From contig JAUVXK010000010.1 in NCBI GenBank assembly GCA_030603635.1, positions 1 to 45,221 on the forward strand: a DNA stretch of 45,221 nucleotides, read 5' to 3'. This DNA is from Burkholderiales bacterium. GTDB lineage: Bacteria > Pseudomonadota > Gammaproteobacteria > Burkholderiales > Burkholderiaceae_C. Position 1 is the stretch's first letter. Every line of letters starts with the position of its first letter. Below the pieces are notes generated by a model. The model ran no database searches. It was not told where the DNA came from and saw only the letters and a list, made by a program, of their open reading frames with translations. Positions 33,348-41,336 of the stretch are shown here, piece by piece. Both the position numbers and the translations under genes were made by a program.

Positions 33348-33770
33348 ATGAACAACCTCATCCCGCGTGGCAGCCTGTTCGACGAATTCTTCAAGGACAT
33401 GGCGCCCGGCTACTTCATTCGCCCGCTGCACGGCGATCCGCTGCCCCAGTCGATCAAGGTCGATGTCAAGGAGGGCCCCGACGCCTATGTGGTCGAGGCC
33501 GAGATACCTGGCGTCGCGCGCGACGACATCCACGTGACCATCGACGCCAACATCGTGACCCTGAGTGCCGAGGTCAGGCAGATGGACGCCCAGGCTTCTG
33601 ACGAGAAACTCCTGCGCAGCGAGCGTTACTACGGCTCGGTGGCGCGCAGTTTCCAGTTGCCGCAGGATATTGACGAAGAGGCGGCCAGGGCCAAGTACGA
33701 CAACGGCGTGCTCCGGCTCACGCTTCCCAAGAAGCGCGGCCGCAGCGGGCAGAAGCTGGCCATCGAGTAA
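33348..33770 (+). CDS. Hsp20/alpha-crystallin family small heat-shock protein
   Basis: 140 residues. The alpha-crystallin domain (about 35-130) holds IKVDVKEGPDAYVVEAEIPGV and the closing GVLRLTLPK. Small heat-shock proteins hold unfolding proteins in oligomeric complexes. AAAGGAG precedes the ATG. The upstream region has heat-shock-like and FNR-like elements, suggesting control by temperature and oxygen limitation. It stands alone, convergent with the LysR gene six bases away. Confidence 0.94.
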   Translation: MNNLIPRGSLFDEFFKDMAPGYFIRPLHGDPLPQSIKVDVKEGPDAYVVEAEIPGVARDDIHVTIDANIVTLSAEVRQMDAQASDEKLLRSERYYGSVARSFQLPQDIDEEAARAKYDNGVLRLTLPKKRGRSGQKLAIE

Positions 33771-33776
33771 GGCGCG

Positions 33777-34661
33777 TCAGTCCAGCGCCTTGCGCAGCCA
33801 TTCGGCGAAAGCGGCGCATTCCCAGCGGTCCATGGTGCCGGTGCGCCAGCACAGGTAGTGCGCATGGGGGCTGGGGATGGGGGTGCGGAAGGGCTCGGTG
33901 TCGCCGAGCCGCACCAGCGAACCGTTTTCTAACCACGGCGCGCCCAGGTGGTGTCGAACCAGCGCCACGCCCATGCCGGCCGCTGCGCCGTCGCACATCA
34001 GACCGATGTCGTTGAACTGCGAGCCGTCGTTGGGTTCTGGCCAGTCCAGGTGATTGGCGGCAAACCAGGTGCGCCACGGCTCCAGCGGGCTGCGCAGCAG
34101 CGGCACGCCTTCGAGGTCTTCGGGGGTCTCGAAGGGGCCGTGCTCGCGGACGAACGATGGCGAGGCCAGAGGCGTGACCACGTCCTTCATCAGGCAGAAG
34201 TGCTCGACGTCGGCATAGCGGCCGGTGCCGAAGCGGATCGTGAGGTCGGCGTCCTCGGCGACCACGTCAAGCAGCGGGATGCTGACCTGCAGGGTCAGGT
34301 CGATTTCGGGGTAGGCTTCGGCGAACTGCTTGAGGCGCGGCATCACGATGGAGCGCGCGAACGTGGGCGTGATGGCCAGGCGCAGCTTGCGCCGCCCCGG
34401 GTTGGCCTGCCGGCTGGGGAAACGCTGCAGCGTGGAGAGACCCTCGCGCACGTGGGCGAGATACTCGCTGCCTTCGGTGGTGAGGGAAAAGTCCGCCCGG
34501 CCGAACAGCTTCACGCCCAGGATCTGCTCCAGCTGCTTGACGCGGTGGCTCACCGCACTGGGTGTGACGCAGAGCTCCTCGGCTGCCTGCGTGACGCTGC
34601 GCAGGCGCGCCAGCGCCTCGAAGGTCAGCAGGCACTGGATGGGCGGGATGCGGACGGCCAT
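33777..34661 (-). CDS. LysR-family regulator, GcvA-like
   Basis: 294 residues. The N-terminal helix-turn-helix reads SVTQAAEELCVTPSAVSHRV and is followed by the GcvA-type LFGRADFSLTTEGSEYL. The C-terminal effector domain carries DLTIRFGTGRYADVEHF, typical of the GcvA subgroup. The effector is unknown. It lies ten bases downstream of purU on the same strand; GcvA controls glycine cleavage in E. coli, which supplies one-carbon folates, so a link with purU is plausible but not shown. Confidence 0.92.
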   Translation of the reverse strand: MAVRIPPIQCLLTFEALARLRSVTQAAEELCVTPSAVSHRVKQLEQILGVKLFGRADFSLTTEGSEYLAHVREGLSTLQRFPSRQANPGRRKLRLAITPTFARSIVMPRLKQFAEAYPEIDLTLQVSIPLLDVVAEDADLTIRFGTGRYADVEHFCLMKDVVTPLASPSFVREHGPFETPEDLEGVPLLRSPLEPWRTWFAANHLDWPEPNDGSQFNDIGLMCDGAAAGMGVALVRHHLGAPWLENGSLVRLGDTEPFRTPIPSPHAHYLCWRTGTMDRWECAAFAEWLRKALD

Positions 34662-34671
34662 GGTTGCCCTT

Positions 34672-35520
34672 TCAGCGGAACACCACCGTCTTGTGGCCGT
34701 TGAGCAGCACGCGGTGCTCGCTGTGCCACTTCACGGCGCGGGCGAGCACCTGGCTTTCGGTGTCGCGGCCAATGGCGGTGAGGTCGTCCACCGTCATGCT
34801 GTGGTCCACGCGGGCCACGTCCTGCTCGATGATGGGACCTTCGTCCAGGTCCGCGGTCACGTAGTGGGCGGTGGCGCCGATCAGCTTCACGCCCCGGTCG
34901 TGGGCCTGGTAGTAGGGCTTGGCGCCCTTGAAGCTGGGCAGGAAGCTGTGGTGGATGTTGATGGCACGGCCCTGCAGGCGTTGGCACATCCCGTCGGAAA
35001 GGATCTGCATGTAGCGCGCCAGCACCACCAGCTCGGCCTGTTCCTGCTCGATGATGTCCAGCTGCCGGGCCTCGACCTGGGCCTTGGTGGCCGGCGTCAC
35101 GGGCAGGTGGTGAAAGGGGATGTTGTAGCTGGCCGCGAGCTGGTAGAAGTCCCGGTGGTTGCTGACGATGGCGCGTATGTCCAGCCGCAGCAGCCCGCTC
35201 TTCCAGCGGAACAACAGGTCATTGAGGCAGTGCCCCTGCTGGCTGACCAGCAGCACCGTGCGCATGGGGGCGTTGAGCGGGTGCAGGCCCCACTGCATGG
35301 CGTGGCTGTCGGCGAAGGCCTGCACCTGCTGGCGCAGGGCGTCGGCCGGGAGCCGGTTGCACACAAACTGCACCCGCATGAAGAACAGGCCGGTGTCGTG
35401 GTCGTTGTACTGCGCGGCTTCCTCGATGTTGCCGCCGTGTTCCAGCAAAAAGCCCGACACCGCGTGCACGATGCCGGGTTTGTCCTGGCAGGACAGGGTC
35501 AAGACGTATGTCGCATTCAT
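34672..35520 (-). CDS. purU: Formyltetrahydrofolate deformylase
   Basis: 282 residues. An N-terminal ACT domain (YVLTLSCQDKPGIVHAVSGF) precedes a formyltransferase-fold domain with catalytic Asn/His in NIHHSFLPSFKGAKPY and Asp in TADLDEGPII. It hydrolyses 10-formyl-THF to formate and THF, balancing one-carbon pools. It is part of a same-strand run panE-DHH-purU-lysR, with 64 bases from the upstream DHH gene. No strong ribosome site is seen before MNATYVLT. Confidence 0.96.
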   Translation of the reverse strand: MNATYVLTLSCQDKPGIVHAVSGFLLEHGGNIEEAAQYNDHDTGLFFMRVQFVCNRLPADALRQQVQAFADSHAMQWGLHPLNAPMRTVLLVSQQGHCLNDLLFRWKSGLLRLDIRAIVSNHRDFYQLAASYNIPFHHLPVTPATKAQVEARQLDIIEQEQAELVVLARYMQILSDGMCQRLQGRAINIHHSFLPSFKGAKPYYQAHDRGVKLIGATAHYVTADLDEGPIIEQDVARVDHSMTVDDLTAIGRDTESQVLARAVKWHSEHRVLLNGHKTVVFR

Positions 35521-35584
35521 AGGCGCGCATTGTCGCAGGCTCTGCGGTTGCCTGCCGCCGCCAGTCGCATCCCGGTGGCCGGTC

Positions 35585-36517
35585 TCAGCCGTCCTGGTTG
35601 ATGCGGGAGATCAGTGCCTGCAGCACCGTGTCGGCACGGTCGTTGTCGACCTGGCAGGTGCCTGCGGCCTCGTGACCACCGCCGCCATAGGCCAGCATGA
35701 GCTCGCCCACGTGGGTGCGCGAACTGCGGTTGAGGATGGACTTGCCGGTGGCAAACACGGTGTTCTGCTTCTGCAGGCCCCACATCACATGGATCGAGAT
35801 GTTGGTCTGCGGGAACAGGGCGTAGATCATGAAGCGGTTGGCCGCCCAGATGGTGTCCTCGTGGCGCAGGTCCAGCACCACCAGATTGCCGTGCACGGTG
35901 GCGCAGCGCAGAATCTGTTCCTTCGCCTTGGCCTCGTGTTCACGGAACAGCTCCACGCGTTCCTGCACATCGGGCAGCGCCAGGATCTGTTCGATGGTGT
36001 GGTCGCGACAGTACTGGATCAGGTCCATCATCAACTGGTAGTTGCTGATGCGGAAATTCCGGAAACGGCCCAGTCCGGTGCGCGAGTCCATCAGGTAGTT
36101 CAGCAGCACCCACCCGGAGGGGTGGAGCACCTCGTCCTCGGTGAACTGGGCCGAGTCCGCCTTGTCCACCGCGTCCATCATCTCGTCGCTGACGCGGGGG
36201 AACGCAGCCTTGCCTCCGTAGTGGCGGTATACCACGCGCGCTGCCGAGGGGGCGGTGGCGTCGATGACATGGTTGGGTCTTTCGCCCGTGTTGCGCAGTG
36301 TCTCGGACGCGTGGTGGTCGAACGCCAGGTGCGCGTCGGCCACGTAGGGCAGGTTGGTGGTGATGTCGCGCCCGGTGATGGCGACCTTGCCGTCCTGCAT
36401 GTCCTTGGGGTGGACGAAGAGGATGTCGTCGATCAGGTTCAATTCGTTGAGCAGCACGGCGCAGACGAGGCCGTCGAAGTCGCTGCGGGTGACCAGGCGA
36501 AAACGTTGTGCGGACAT
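35585..36517 (-). CDS. DHH-family phosphoesterase (exopolyphosphatase-like)
   Basis: 310 residues. DHH motifs are TRSDFDGLVCAVLL and LAFDHHASET; the DHHA1 domain ends with AYGGGGHEAAGTC. The family hydrolyses phosphodiester or phosphoanhydride bonds; in Burkholderiales such proteins are often labelled exopolyphosphatase, but a nano-RNase role is also possible. Start MSAQRFRLVTRSDFDG follows AGGAG. Longer upstream readings lack similarity and overlap panE. Confidence 0.88.
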   Translation of the reverse strand: MSAQRFRLVTRSDFDGLVCAVLLNELNLIDDILFVHPKDMQDGKVAITGRDITTNLPYVADAHLAFDHHASETLRNTGERPNHVIDATAPSAARVVYRHYGGKAAFPRVSDEMMDAVDKADSAQFTEDEVLHPSGWVLLNYLMDSRTGLGRFRNFRISNYQLMMDLIQYCRDHTIEQILALPDVQERVELFREHEAKAKEQILRCATVHGNLVVLDLRHEDTIWAANRFMIYALFPQTNISIHVMWGLQKQNTVFATGKSILNRSSRTHVGELMLAYGGGGHEAAGTCQVDNDRADTVLQALISRINQDG

Positions 36518-36564
36518 GGGGCTCCTCGGAACGGTGGATCGATGGCGGACGCTAGGTATGGCCA

Positions 36565-37482
36565 TTATGGCGCGGAAGCCAAGGCCGCCGCGGGGTGACC
36601 GGCCTCGCGGGCGCGCACGAGGGCGTGGAGCAGGCGGTTCGCGGGCACCTGCAGCCCGTGCGCCTCGGCGCGCCGGACCACATAGCCGTTGATGTGGTCG
36701 ATCTCGCTCGGGTGGCCACGCAGCAGGTCGCGCGCGGTGGAGGACAGCTGCGTGGCCATGCTCTGGGCAATGCCCTCGATGGCGGCCCAGGTGTCGCCGG
36801 GCACCGTCACGCCCTCGGCCGCGGCCACCGCCAGGCATTCGCGCTCGATGTCGCGCATCACCGCCCACATGCCTTCGAGCTGGACCAGCCGGGCGTAGGG
36901 CAGTTGCGTGAGCGCCGAGAGGGCGTTGTACGCGCAATTGATGACCAGCTTGGCCCACAGCTCGCCCTGCACCTGCTCGCTCGGGGTCACGCCGATGCCG
37001 GCCTGGGCGCAGGCGGCGATGAAATCGTTCGAGCCGGGGAAGGGGCTGATGACCAGCTCGCCGCGCCCGTGGTGCTGCACGTGCCCCGGCCCGGCCATGC
37101 CGCTGGCCACGTACACCACCGCCGGGATCACCGGCCGACCCAGCACGCCGGCCAGGCGTGGCGCGTTGTCCACGCCGTTCTGCAGGCTGAGCACGGTGGC
37201 GTGGGGGCTTAGGTGTTCACGCATCTGGGTGCCGGCGGACTCGGTGTCGGTGGACTTGACGCAGAACAGCACCGCATCGGCGCCCTGCACGCCTGCGGCT
37301 TCGGTGGTGGCCCGAAGCGCGATGTGTTCGGTCCAGTCCCGGGTCTGCAGGCACAGTCCATGCCGCCGGATGGCCTCGACATGCGTCTCCCGGGCGATGA
37401 GCGTGACCTCATGCCCCGCGCGGGCGAGCATGCCCCCGTAGTAACAGCCGACAGCGCCGGCGCCCATGATGGCGAATTTCAT
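36565..37482 (-). CDS. panE: 2-dehydropantoate 2-reductase
   Basis: 305 residues, ketopantoate reductase family. NADPH fingerprint GAGAVGCYYGG starts at residue 7; catalytic Lys is in GELWAKLVINCAYNAL, and HPSEIDHINGYVV is the C-terminal substrate motif. It makes pantoate for coenzyme A. Paralogues with other 2-oxoacid substrates occur, so the substrate is moderately certain. ACAGGAGA precedes the ATG. It begins the same-strand run to lysR. Confidence 0.9.
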   Translation of the reverse strand: MKFAIMGAGAVGCYYGGMLARAGHEVTLIARETHVEAIRRHGLCLQTRDWTEHIALRATTEAAGVQGADAVLFCVKSTDTESAGTQMREHLSPHATVLSLQNGVDNAPRLAGVLGRPVIPAVVYVASGMAGPGHVQHHGRGELVISPFPGSNDFIAACAQAGIGVTPSEQVQGELWAKLVINCAYNALSALTQLPYARLVQLEGMWAVMRDIERECLAVAAAEGVTVPGDTWAAIEGIAQSMATQLSSTARDLLRGHPSEIDHINGYVVRRAEAHGLQVPANRLLHALVRAREAGHPAAALASAP

Positions 37483-37537
37483 GGTGTTTCTCCTGTTGTA
37501 CGGTAGCCCTGCTCCAGAGGTTGTGGGCTCGTTACCA

Positions 37538-37566
37538 TTGCCGTTCGACGCATGCTACGCTATCAG
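37538..37566 (+). promoter_or_regulatory. Possible promoter of the PAS-GGDEF gene
   Basis: TTGCCG-N17-TATCAG in the 184-base gap between panE and the cyclase gene. It is a moderate sigma-70 match, about 75 bases before the minicistron. Confidence 0.35.
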
Positions 37567-37647
37567 AAACGCGGCCTCCTGGCTGCCCTAGGAAGGGATC
37601 AAATGGGTTGGGTCATCCATGCGGTTTTGTCGCGTCGGAGGCGGGGC

Positions 37648-37674
37648 ATGAATCCTTTTGCTGTTCATGAGTGA
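37648..37674 (+). CDS. Possible 8-residue leader minicistron (MNPFAVHE)
   Basis: An ATG with a strong, well-spaced Shine-Dalgarno (GGAGG, six bases) opens an eight-codon frame whose stop lies just inside the GGDEF gene. The cyclase start itself has no ribosome site. The layout suggests translational coupling or a regulatory leader peptide. It could be chance. Confidence 0.35.
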   Translation: MNPFAVHE

Positions 37675-38644
37675 CGCCGGTCGATACAAGGAGCGGCTGG
37701 AGCTGGCGCTGGAGGCGGCCGGCCTGGACCTCTGGGAAAACAACCTGGTCACCGGCGAGGTGACCGGCAAGGCCTTGAAAACCTCGCAGGAACTGGGTTA
37801 CACCCAATCCGAAATGGCCGGCACCGTGGAGGAAATCCTTCGGCTGGTGCACCCCGACGATGTGTCCCGGCTGCAACAGGCGGTGAAGGACCATCTGACT
37901 GGGCAGACGCCGCAATACCGTTGCGAATTCCGGTTGCGTGCCAAAAATGGAGACTGGATCTGGTTTGCCAATTTCGGCAAGGTCATGGATGGCGATGACG
38001 GCATGCGCGGGCAGCGCTTCGTGGGTGTCACCTTCAATATCGACGACCGCAAGCGCAAGGAACACGAGATCGAGCTGATGAATCGGCAATTGGCCGAGAA
38101 GAACGCGCTCCTGGAAAGCTACAACTTGCAGCTGGAAATGCTGGCGTCCACCGATGCGCTCACAGGCTTGGCCAACCGCCGAAAACTGATGGAGCTGGGT
38201 CTGCGTGAATGCAGGCGGGCAGAGCGGTTTCAGCATGCCCTGTCTCTGTTGATGATCGACATCGACCACTTCAAGGCGATCAACGATACCTGGGGCCATC
38301 ATGTGGGTGATCAGGTGATCTGTGCCGTTGCCGATGCCTGTGGCGCACGCGTTCGCCAAGGGGTGGATGCCGTTGCCCGATTCGGAGGCGAAGAGTTCAT
38401 CGTCTTGCTGCCCGAAACGGATCTGGTGGGGGGCTGCAGCCTGGCCGATGTCCTTCGGGAGTCGGTGGCCGGGCTCAGGGTGCCGGTGAACGACATGGCC
38501 GAGCATGTGCAGTTCACCGTGAGCGTCGGTGTGGCCACTGGCTATGGCGGGGGGGATATGGAGGCGTTTGAACAGCTGCTCAGCCGTGCCGACAAGGCCC
38601 TCTACAGGGCGAAGCAGGCGGGGCGCAACTGCGTGCGGGTGTGA
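37667..38644 (+). CDS. PAS-GGDEF diguanylate cyclase
   Basis: 325 residues. A PAS domain (about 8-125, with FRLRAKNGDWIWFANFG) leads into a coiled coil (130-160) and a GGDEF domain beginning LASTDALTGLANRR. The active site reads RFGGEEF, so it should make cyclic-di-GMP from two GTP. No membrane segment is seen, so it is cytoplasmic. I chose the ATG giving MSDAGRYKERL; a TTG three codons earlier is less likely. An RxxD inhibitory site is not obvious ahead of GGEEF. It may be translated by coupling from the upstream minicistron. Confidence 0.92.
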   Translation: MSDAGRYKERLELALEAAGLDLWENNLVTGEVTGKALKTSQELGYTQSEMAGTVEEILRLVHPDDVSRLQQAVKDHLTGQTPQYRCEFRLRAKNGDWIWFANFGKVMDGDDGMRGQRFVGVTFNIDDRKRKEHEIELMNRQLAEKNALLESYNLQLEMLASTDALTGLANRRKLMELGLRECRRAERFQHALSLLMIDIDHFKAINDTWGHHVGDQVICAVADACGARVRQGVDAVARFGGEEFIVLLPETDLVGGCSLADVLRESVAGLRVPVNDMAEHVQFTVSVGVATGYGGGDMEAFEQLLSRADKALYRAKQAGRNCVRV

Positions 38645-38743
38645 CGCTCCTGTGGCTGAGAGGAGTGTGCAGAGCGATCGACAGCAGGTCCGATAATGCC
38701 GGCCAGCGCTTCGGGTGCAAGCGATGAGGTTTCAGGAGTGGAT

Positions 38744-40144
38744 ATGACGTTTCCCGTGGATGTGGTGGTGATGGCGGCCGGCAAGGGCACCCGGATGAAG
38801 AGCGCCCTGCCCAAGGTGCTGCACCGCCTGGGGGGGCGGGCCCTGCTGGCCCACGTCATCCAGCGTTCGGCGCAACTCGGGGCGCGCCAGGCCGTGGTTG
38901 TCACGGGCCACCAGGCCGAACAGGTCGAGACGGCCCTGACCGCGATGACCGAGGCCCCGCCGGCCTTGCGCTGTGTGCGCCAGGAGCCTCAACTCGGCAC
39001 CGGGCACGCGGTGCAGCAGGCCCTGCCGGTGCTGGCCGACGACGGTGTGACGCTGGTGCTCTCCGGCGACGTGCCGCTCACGGAAGTGGCCACGCTGCAG
39101 GCGCTGCTGGACCTGTGCGACGGCCAGCATCTGGCCTTGTTGACGCTGGACCTGCCGGACCCCACCGGCTACGGTCGCATCGTGCGCGGGCCCGGTGACG
39201 ACGTGCGCGCCATCGTGGAGCACAAGGATGCCAGCGACGAACAGCGCCGCATCACCGAAATCTACAGCGGCATTATGGCCGTGCCCACCCGGATGCTGCG
39301 CGGCTGGCTGGCCCGGCTTGACAACCGCAACGCCCAGGGCGAGTACTACCTCACCGACGTGGTGAAGTTCGCTGTCGCTGACGGCGTGCGGGTGTTTGCG
39401 CATCGCATCCACGATGCGCTGCAGGTGGCCGGGGTGAACAGCCCGGCCCAGCTCGCCGAGCTCGAGCGTGCCCACCAGCGCCGCCTGGCCGATCGGCTGA
39501 TGGCCCAAGGCGTGCGGCTGGCCGACCCGGCCCGGCTGGACGTGCGCGGTACCCTGGATTGCGGACAGGACGTGGAAATCGACGTGAACTGCGTCTTCGA
39601 GGGCGAGGTGCAGCTCGGTGACGGGGTGCGGATCGGGGCGCACTGCGTGATCGCGAACGCGCGCATCGAGGCCGGCGCCGTGATCCATCCCTTCACCCAC
39701 ATCGACGGCGAGCACGCGGGGGTCGGCGTCGGTCCGGGGGCGCTGGTCGGGCCGTTTGCCCGCTTGCGGCCGGGGGCGCGGCTGGGGCCGGCGGTGCACA
39801 TCGGCAACTTCGTGGAAGTCAAGAACTCGACCCTGGCCACCGGGGCCAAGGCCAATCACCTGGCCTATCTGGGGGATGCCACCGTGGGCGAACGCGTCAA
39901 CTACGGTGCGGGCAGCATCACCGCCAACTACGACGGGGCCAACAAGCACCGCACGGTGATCGAGGCGGATGTGCACGTGGGCAGCAACTGCGTGCTGGTG
40001 GCGCCGGTCACGCTGGGTGCCGGCGGCACCATTGCCGGCGGCTCGACCATCACCAAGGACACGCCGGCCGGAGCGCTGAGCGTGGCCCGGGCCAAGCAGC
40101 TCAGCATTCCGAACTGGAAACGGCCCGAGAAGAAGAAACCCTGA
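38744..40144 (+). CDS. glmU: Bifunctional N-acetylglucosamine-1-phosphate uridyltransferase / glucosamine-1-phosphate acetyltransferase
   Basis: 466 residues. The N-terminal pyrophosphorylase has VMAAGKGTRMKSALPKVLH and QLGTGHAVQQ; the C-terminal left-handed beta-helix has hexapeptide repeats with VEVKNSTL, KANHLAYLGDA and GAGSITANYDG. It makes UDP-GlcNAc for peptidoglycan and LPS. AGGAG precedes the ATG. With glmS about 1.2 kb downstream, most of the UDP-GlcNAc route is local; glmM is absent. Confidence 0.97.
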   Translation: MTFPVDVVVMAAGKGTRMKSALPKVLHRLGGRALLAHVIQRSAQLGARQAVVVTGHQAEQVETALTAMTEAPPALRCVRQEPQLGTGHAVQQALPVLADDGVTLVLSGDVPLTEVATLQALLDLCDGQHLALLTLDLPDPTGYGRIVRGPGDDVRAIVEHKDASDEQRRITEIYSGIMAVPTRMLRGWLARLDNRNAQGEYYLTDVVKFAVADGVRVFAHRIHDALQVAGVNSPAQLAELERAHQRRLADRLMAQGVRLADPARLDVRGTLDCGQDVEIDVNCVFEGEVQLGDGVRIGAHCVIANARIEAGAVIHPFTHIDGEHAGVGVGPGALVGPFARLRPGARLGPAVHIGNFVEVKNSTLATGAKANHLAYLGDATVGERVNYGAGSITANYDGANKHRTVIEADVHVGSNCVLVAPVTLGAGGTIAGGSTITKDTPAGALSVARAKQLSIPNWKRPEKKKP

Positions 40145-40155
40145 AGAGGTTTTTT
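40136..40155 (+). terminator. Weak possible terminator of glmU
   Basis: A five-pair stem (AAACC/GGTTT) with a seven-base loop ends in a run of T. It overlaps the glmU stop codon and abuts the convergent SH3 gene. The stem is short and AT-poor support is limited. Confidence 0.3.
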
Positions 40156-40612
40156 ACCAGCCCCAGACCAGGTTGCTGGCGATCCAGGCGTTGCCGCGCC
40201 CGTTCGGATGCTGGACCTGCACCCAGTCCCCCTGGCGACGGGTGGTGCGCAGCACGTCGCCGTAATTCACGGTGCCCACGATGGCATGTTGCGTGCCGGG
40301 GCCTGCGCGCAGGTTGACGCGCGTGCCCTTGACGATGTGGTGCGGGGTGTTGGCGGTCACGCTGCGTGCAATCCAGCCCTGGTCGCCTTCGAAGTCCTGC
40401 ACCCGCAGCCAGTTGCCCCGGCGTTCCAACACCTGGAGTGGGTAGCCTTGGGCGAGTTTCCACAGCACCTCGGTGTTCGTTCCCGGGCCTGCCCGCATGT
40501 TGACGTTGGGGTTGCGCACGCTGACCAGTTCCTGCGCCCAGGTGGGCGCGAGGGTGGCGAGCGCCAGCGCGGCGGCGGTCATCAGGGTCCGGACGTGGGC
40601 CATTGAGGGCAT
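40154..40612 (-). CDS. Secreted protein with two SH3b domains
   Basis: 152 residues. A signal peptide (about 1-26, cleavage after TWAQ) is followed by two bacterial SH3 domains, each opening with an NMRAGPGT or NLRAGPGT motif (about 37 and 98) and containing GDQGWIAR and GDWVQVQ. Such domains bind peptidoglycan or peptide ligands in the periplasm. The first ATG has AAGGAGG eight bases upstream. It sits between glmU and an lrp gene; a cell-wall role fits the neighbours but is not proven. Confidence 0.9.
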   Translation of the reverse strand: MPSMAHVRTLMTAAALALATLAPTWAQELVSVRNPNVNMRAGPGTNTEVLWKLAQGYPLQVLERRGNWLRVQDFEGDQGWIARSVTANTPHHIVKGTRVNLRAGPGTQHAIVGTVNYGDVLRTTRRQGDWVQVQHPNGRGNAWIASNLVWGW

Positions 40613-40699
40613 GCGTGAATCCTCCTTCTTCGAGCACGGTTGTGAAAGGGCTTCAGGAACGACCGTCCAAACCCTGCCGAGGTTCCCGAAATTATGCGC

Positions 40700-41185
40700 T
40701 CACTTCGGACCTCCGGGCGTCGGCAGGGGGTGGGCCGGGACGAACTTGGCCCGTTTCAGGCTGAAAAACGCCTTGACGTTGCGCACGTTGGTGTCGTCGG
40801 TGAACAGCCGTTGCGCCACGGCGAGGTAGCCGGGCATGTCGCGCACCGCCAGTACGAGAACGAAGTCCGGGCCTGGGCTGACCCGGTAGCACTGCTGCAC
40901 GGCGGGTTCGGCCACCGCGCGGGCTTCGAAGGCGTCAAGCTGGGTGGCGCCTTGCCGGTCGAGGCTCACCTCCACCAGCGCCGTGAGTCCGTGGCCCACG
41001 GCCTGGGCGAGCCGTTCCGGCTGCAACAGGGTCACCCGCCGTTCGATGATGCCGAGTGCCTCTAGCCGACGGACCCGACGCAGGCTGGTGGCGGGGGAGA
41101 CGCCGCAGTGTGCGGCCAGTTCGTGGTTGTTGCGACCGGCATCGGTCTGGAGCACATCCAGCAGGCGAAGGTCGATCTCGTCCAT
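40700..41185 (-). CDS. Lrp/AsnC-family transcriptional regulator
   Basis: 161 residues. An N-terminal helix-turn-helix (NNHELAAHCGVSPATSLRRVRRLEALGII) split over about 18-46 is followed by an RAM/ligand domain with VEVSLDRQG and FVLVLAVRDMPGYLAV. I chose the ATG giving MDEIDLRLLDVLQ by family fit; upstream in-frame ATGs would add up to 16 residues and lie within the dyads. It is divergent from glmS, and the AT-rich gap holds two inverted repeats, candidate binding sites. Confidence 0.9.
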   Translation of the reverse strand: MDEIDLRLLDVLQTDAGRNNHELAAHCGVSPATSLRRVRRLEALGIIERRVTLLQPERLAQAVGHGLTALVEVSLDRQGATQLDAFEARAVAEPAVQQCYRVSPGPDFVLVLAVRDMPGYLAVAQRLFTDDTNVRNVKAFFSLKRAKFVPAHPLPTPGGPK

Positions 41186-41192
41186 GAAATAT

Positions 41193-41204
41193 TCATTCGA
41201 ATGA
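41193..41204. promoter_or_regulatory. Perfect 12-bp palindrome upstream of lrp
   Basis: TCATTCGAATGA, self-complementary, eight bases before the chosen lrp ATG. It could be an autoregulatory site. Confidence 0.35.
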
Positions 41205-41217
41205 GAATTCATTTTGG

Positions 41218-41264
41218 TATTTTTATCCATCAATCATTGTCTGTGAAATGATTGGATAAAAATA
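41218..41264. repeat. Long AT-rich inverted repeat between lrp and glmS
   Basis: An 11-base arm (TATTTTTATCC/GGATAAAAATA) plus a 7-base arm (AATCATT/AATGATT) pair perfectly, separated by a three-base bulge on one side and an eight-base loop. The total of 18 pairs stands out in a GC-rich genome. It could be an Lrp-type operator or an RNA hairpin. Confidence 0.6.
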
Positions 41265-41336
41265 TTCCAAATATGGTTGAACATTTCTTGTGTCTCCGCC
41301 TACGATCCGGCCATCATCGCTTTGGAGGCCCTGCAT

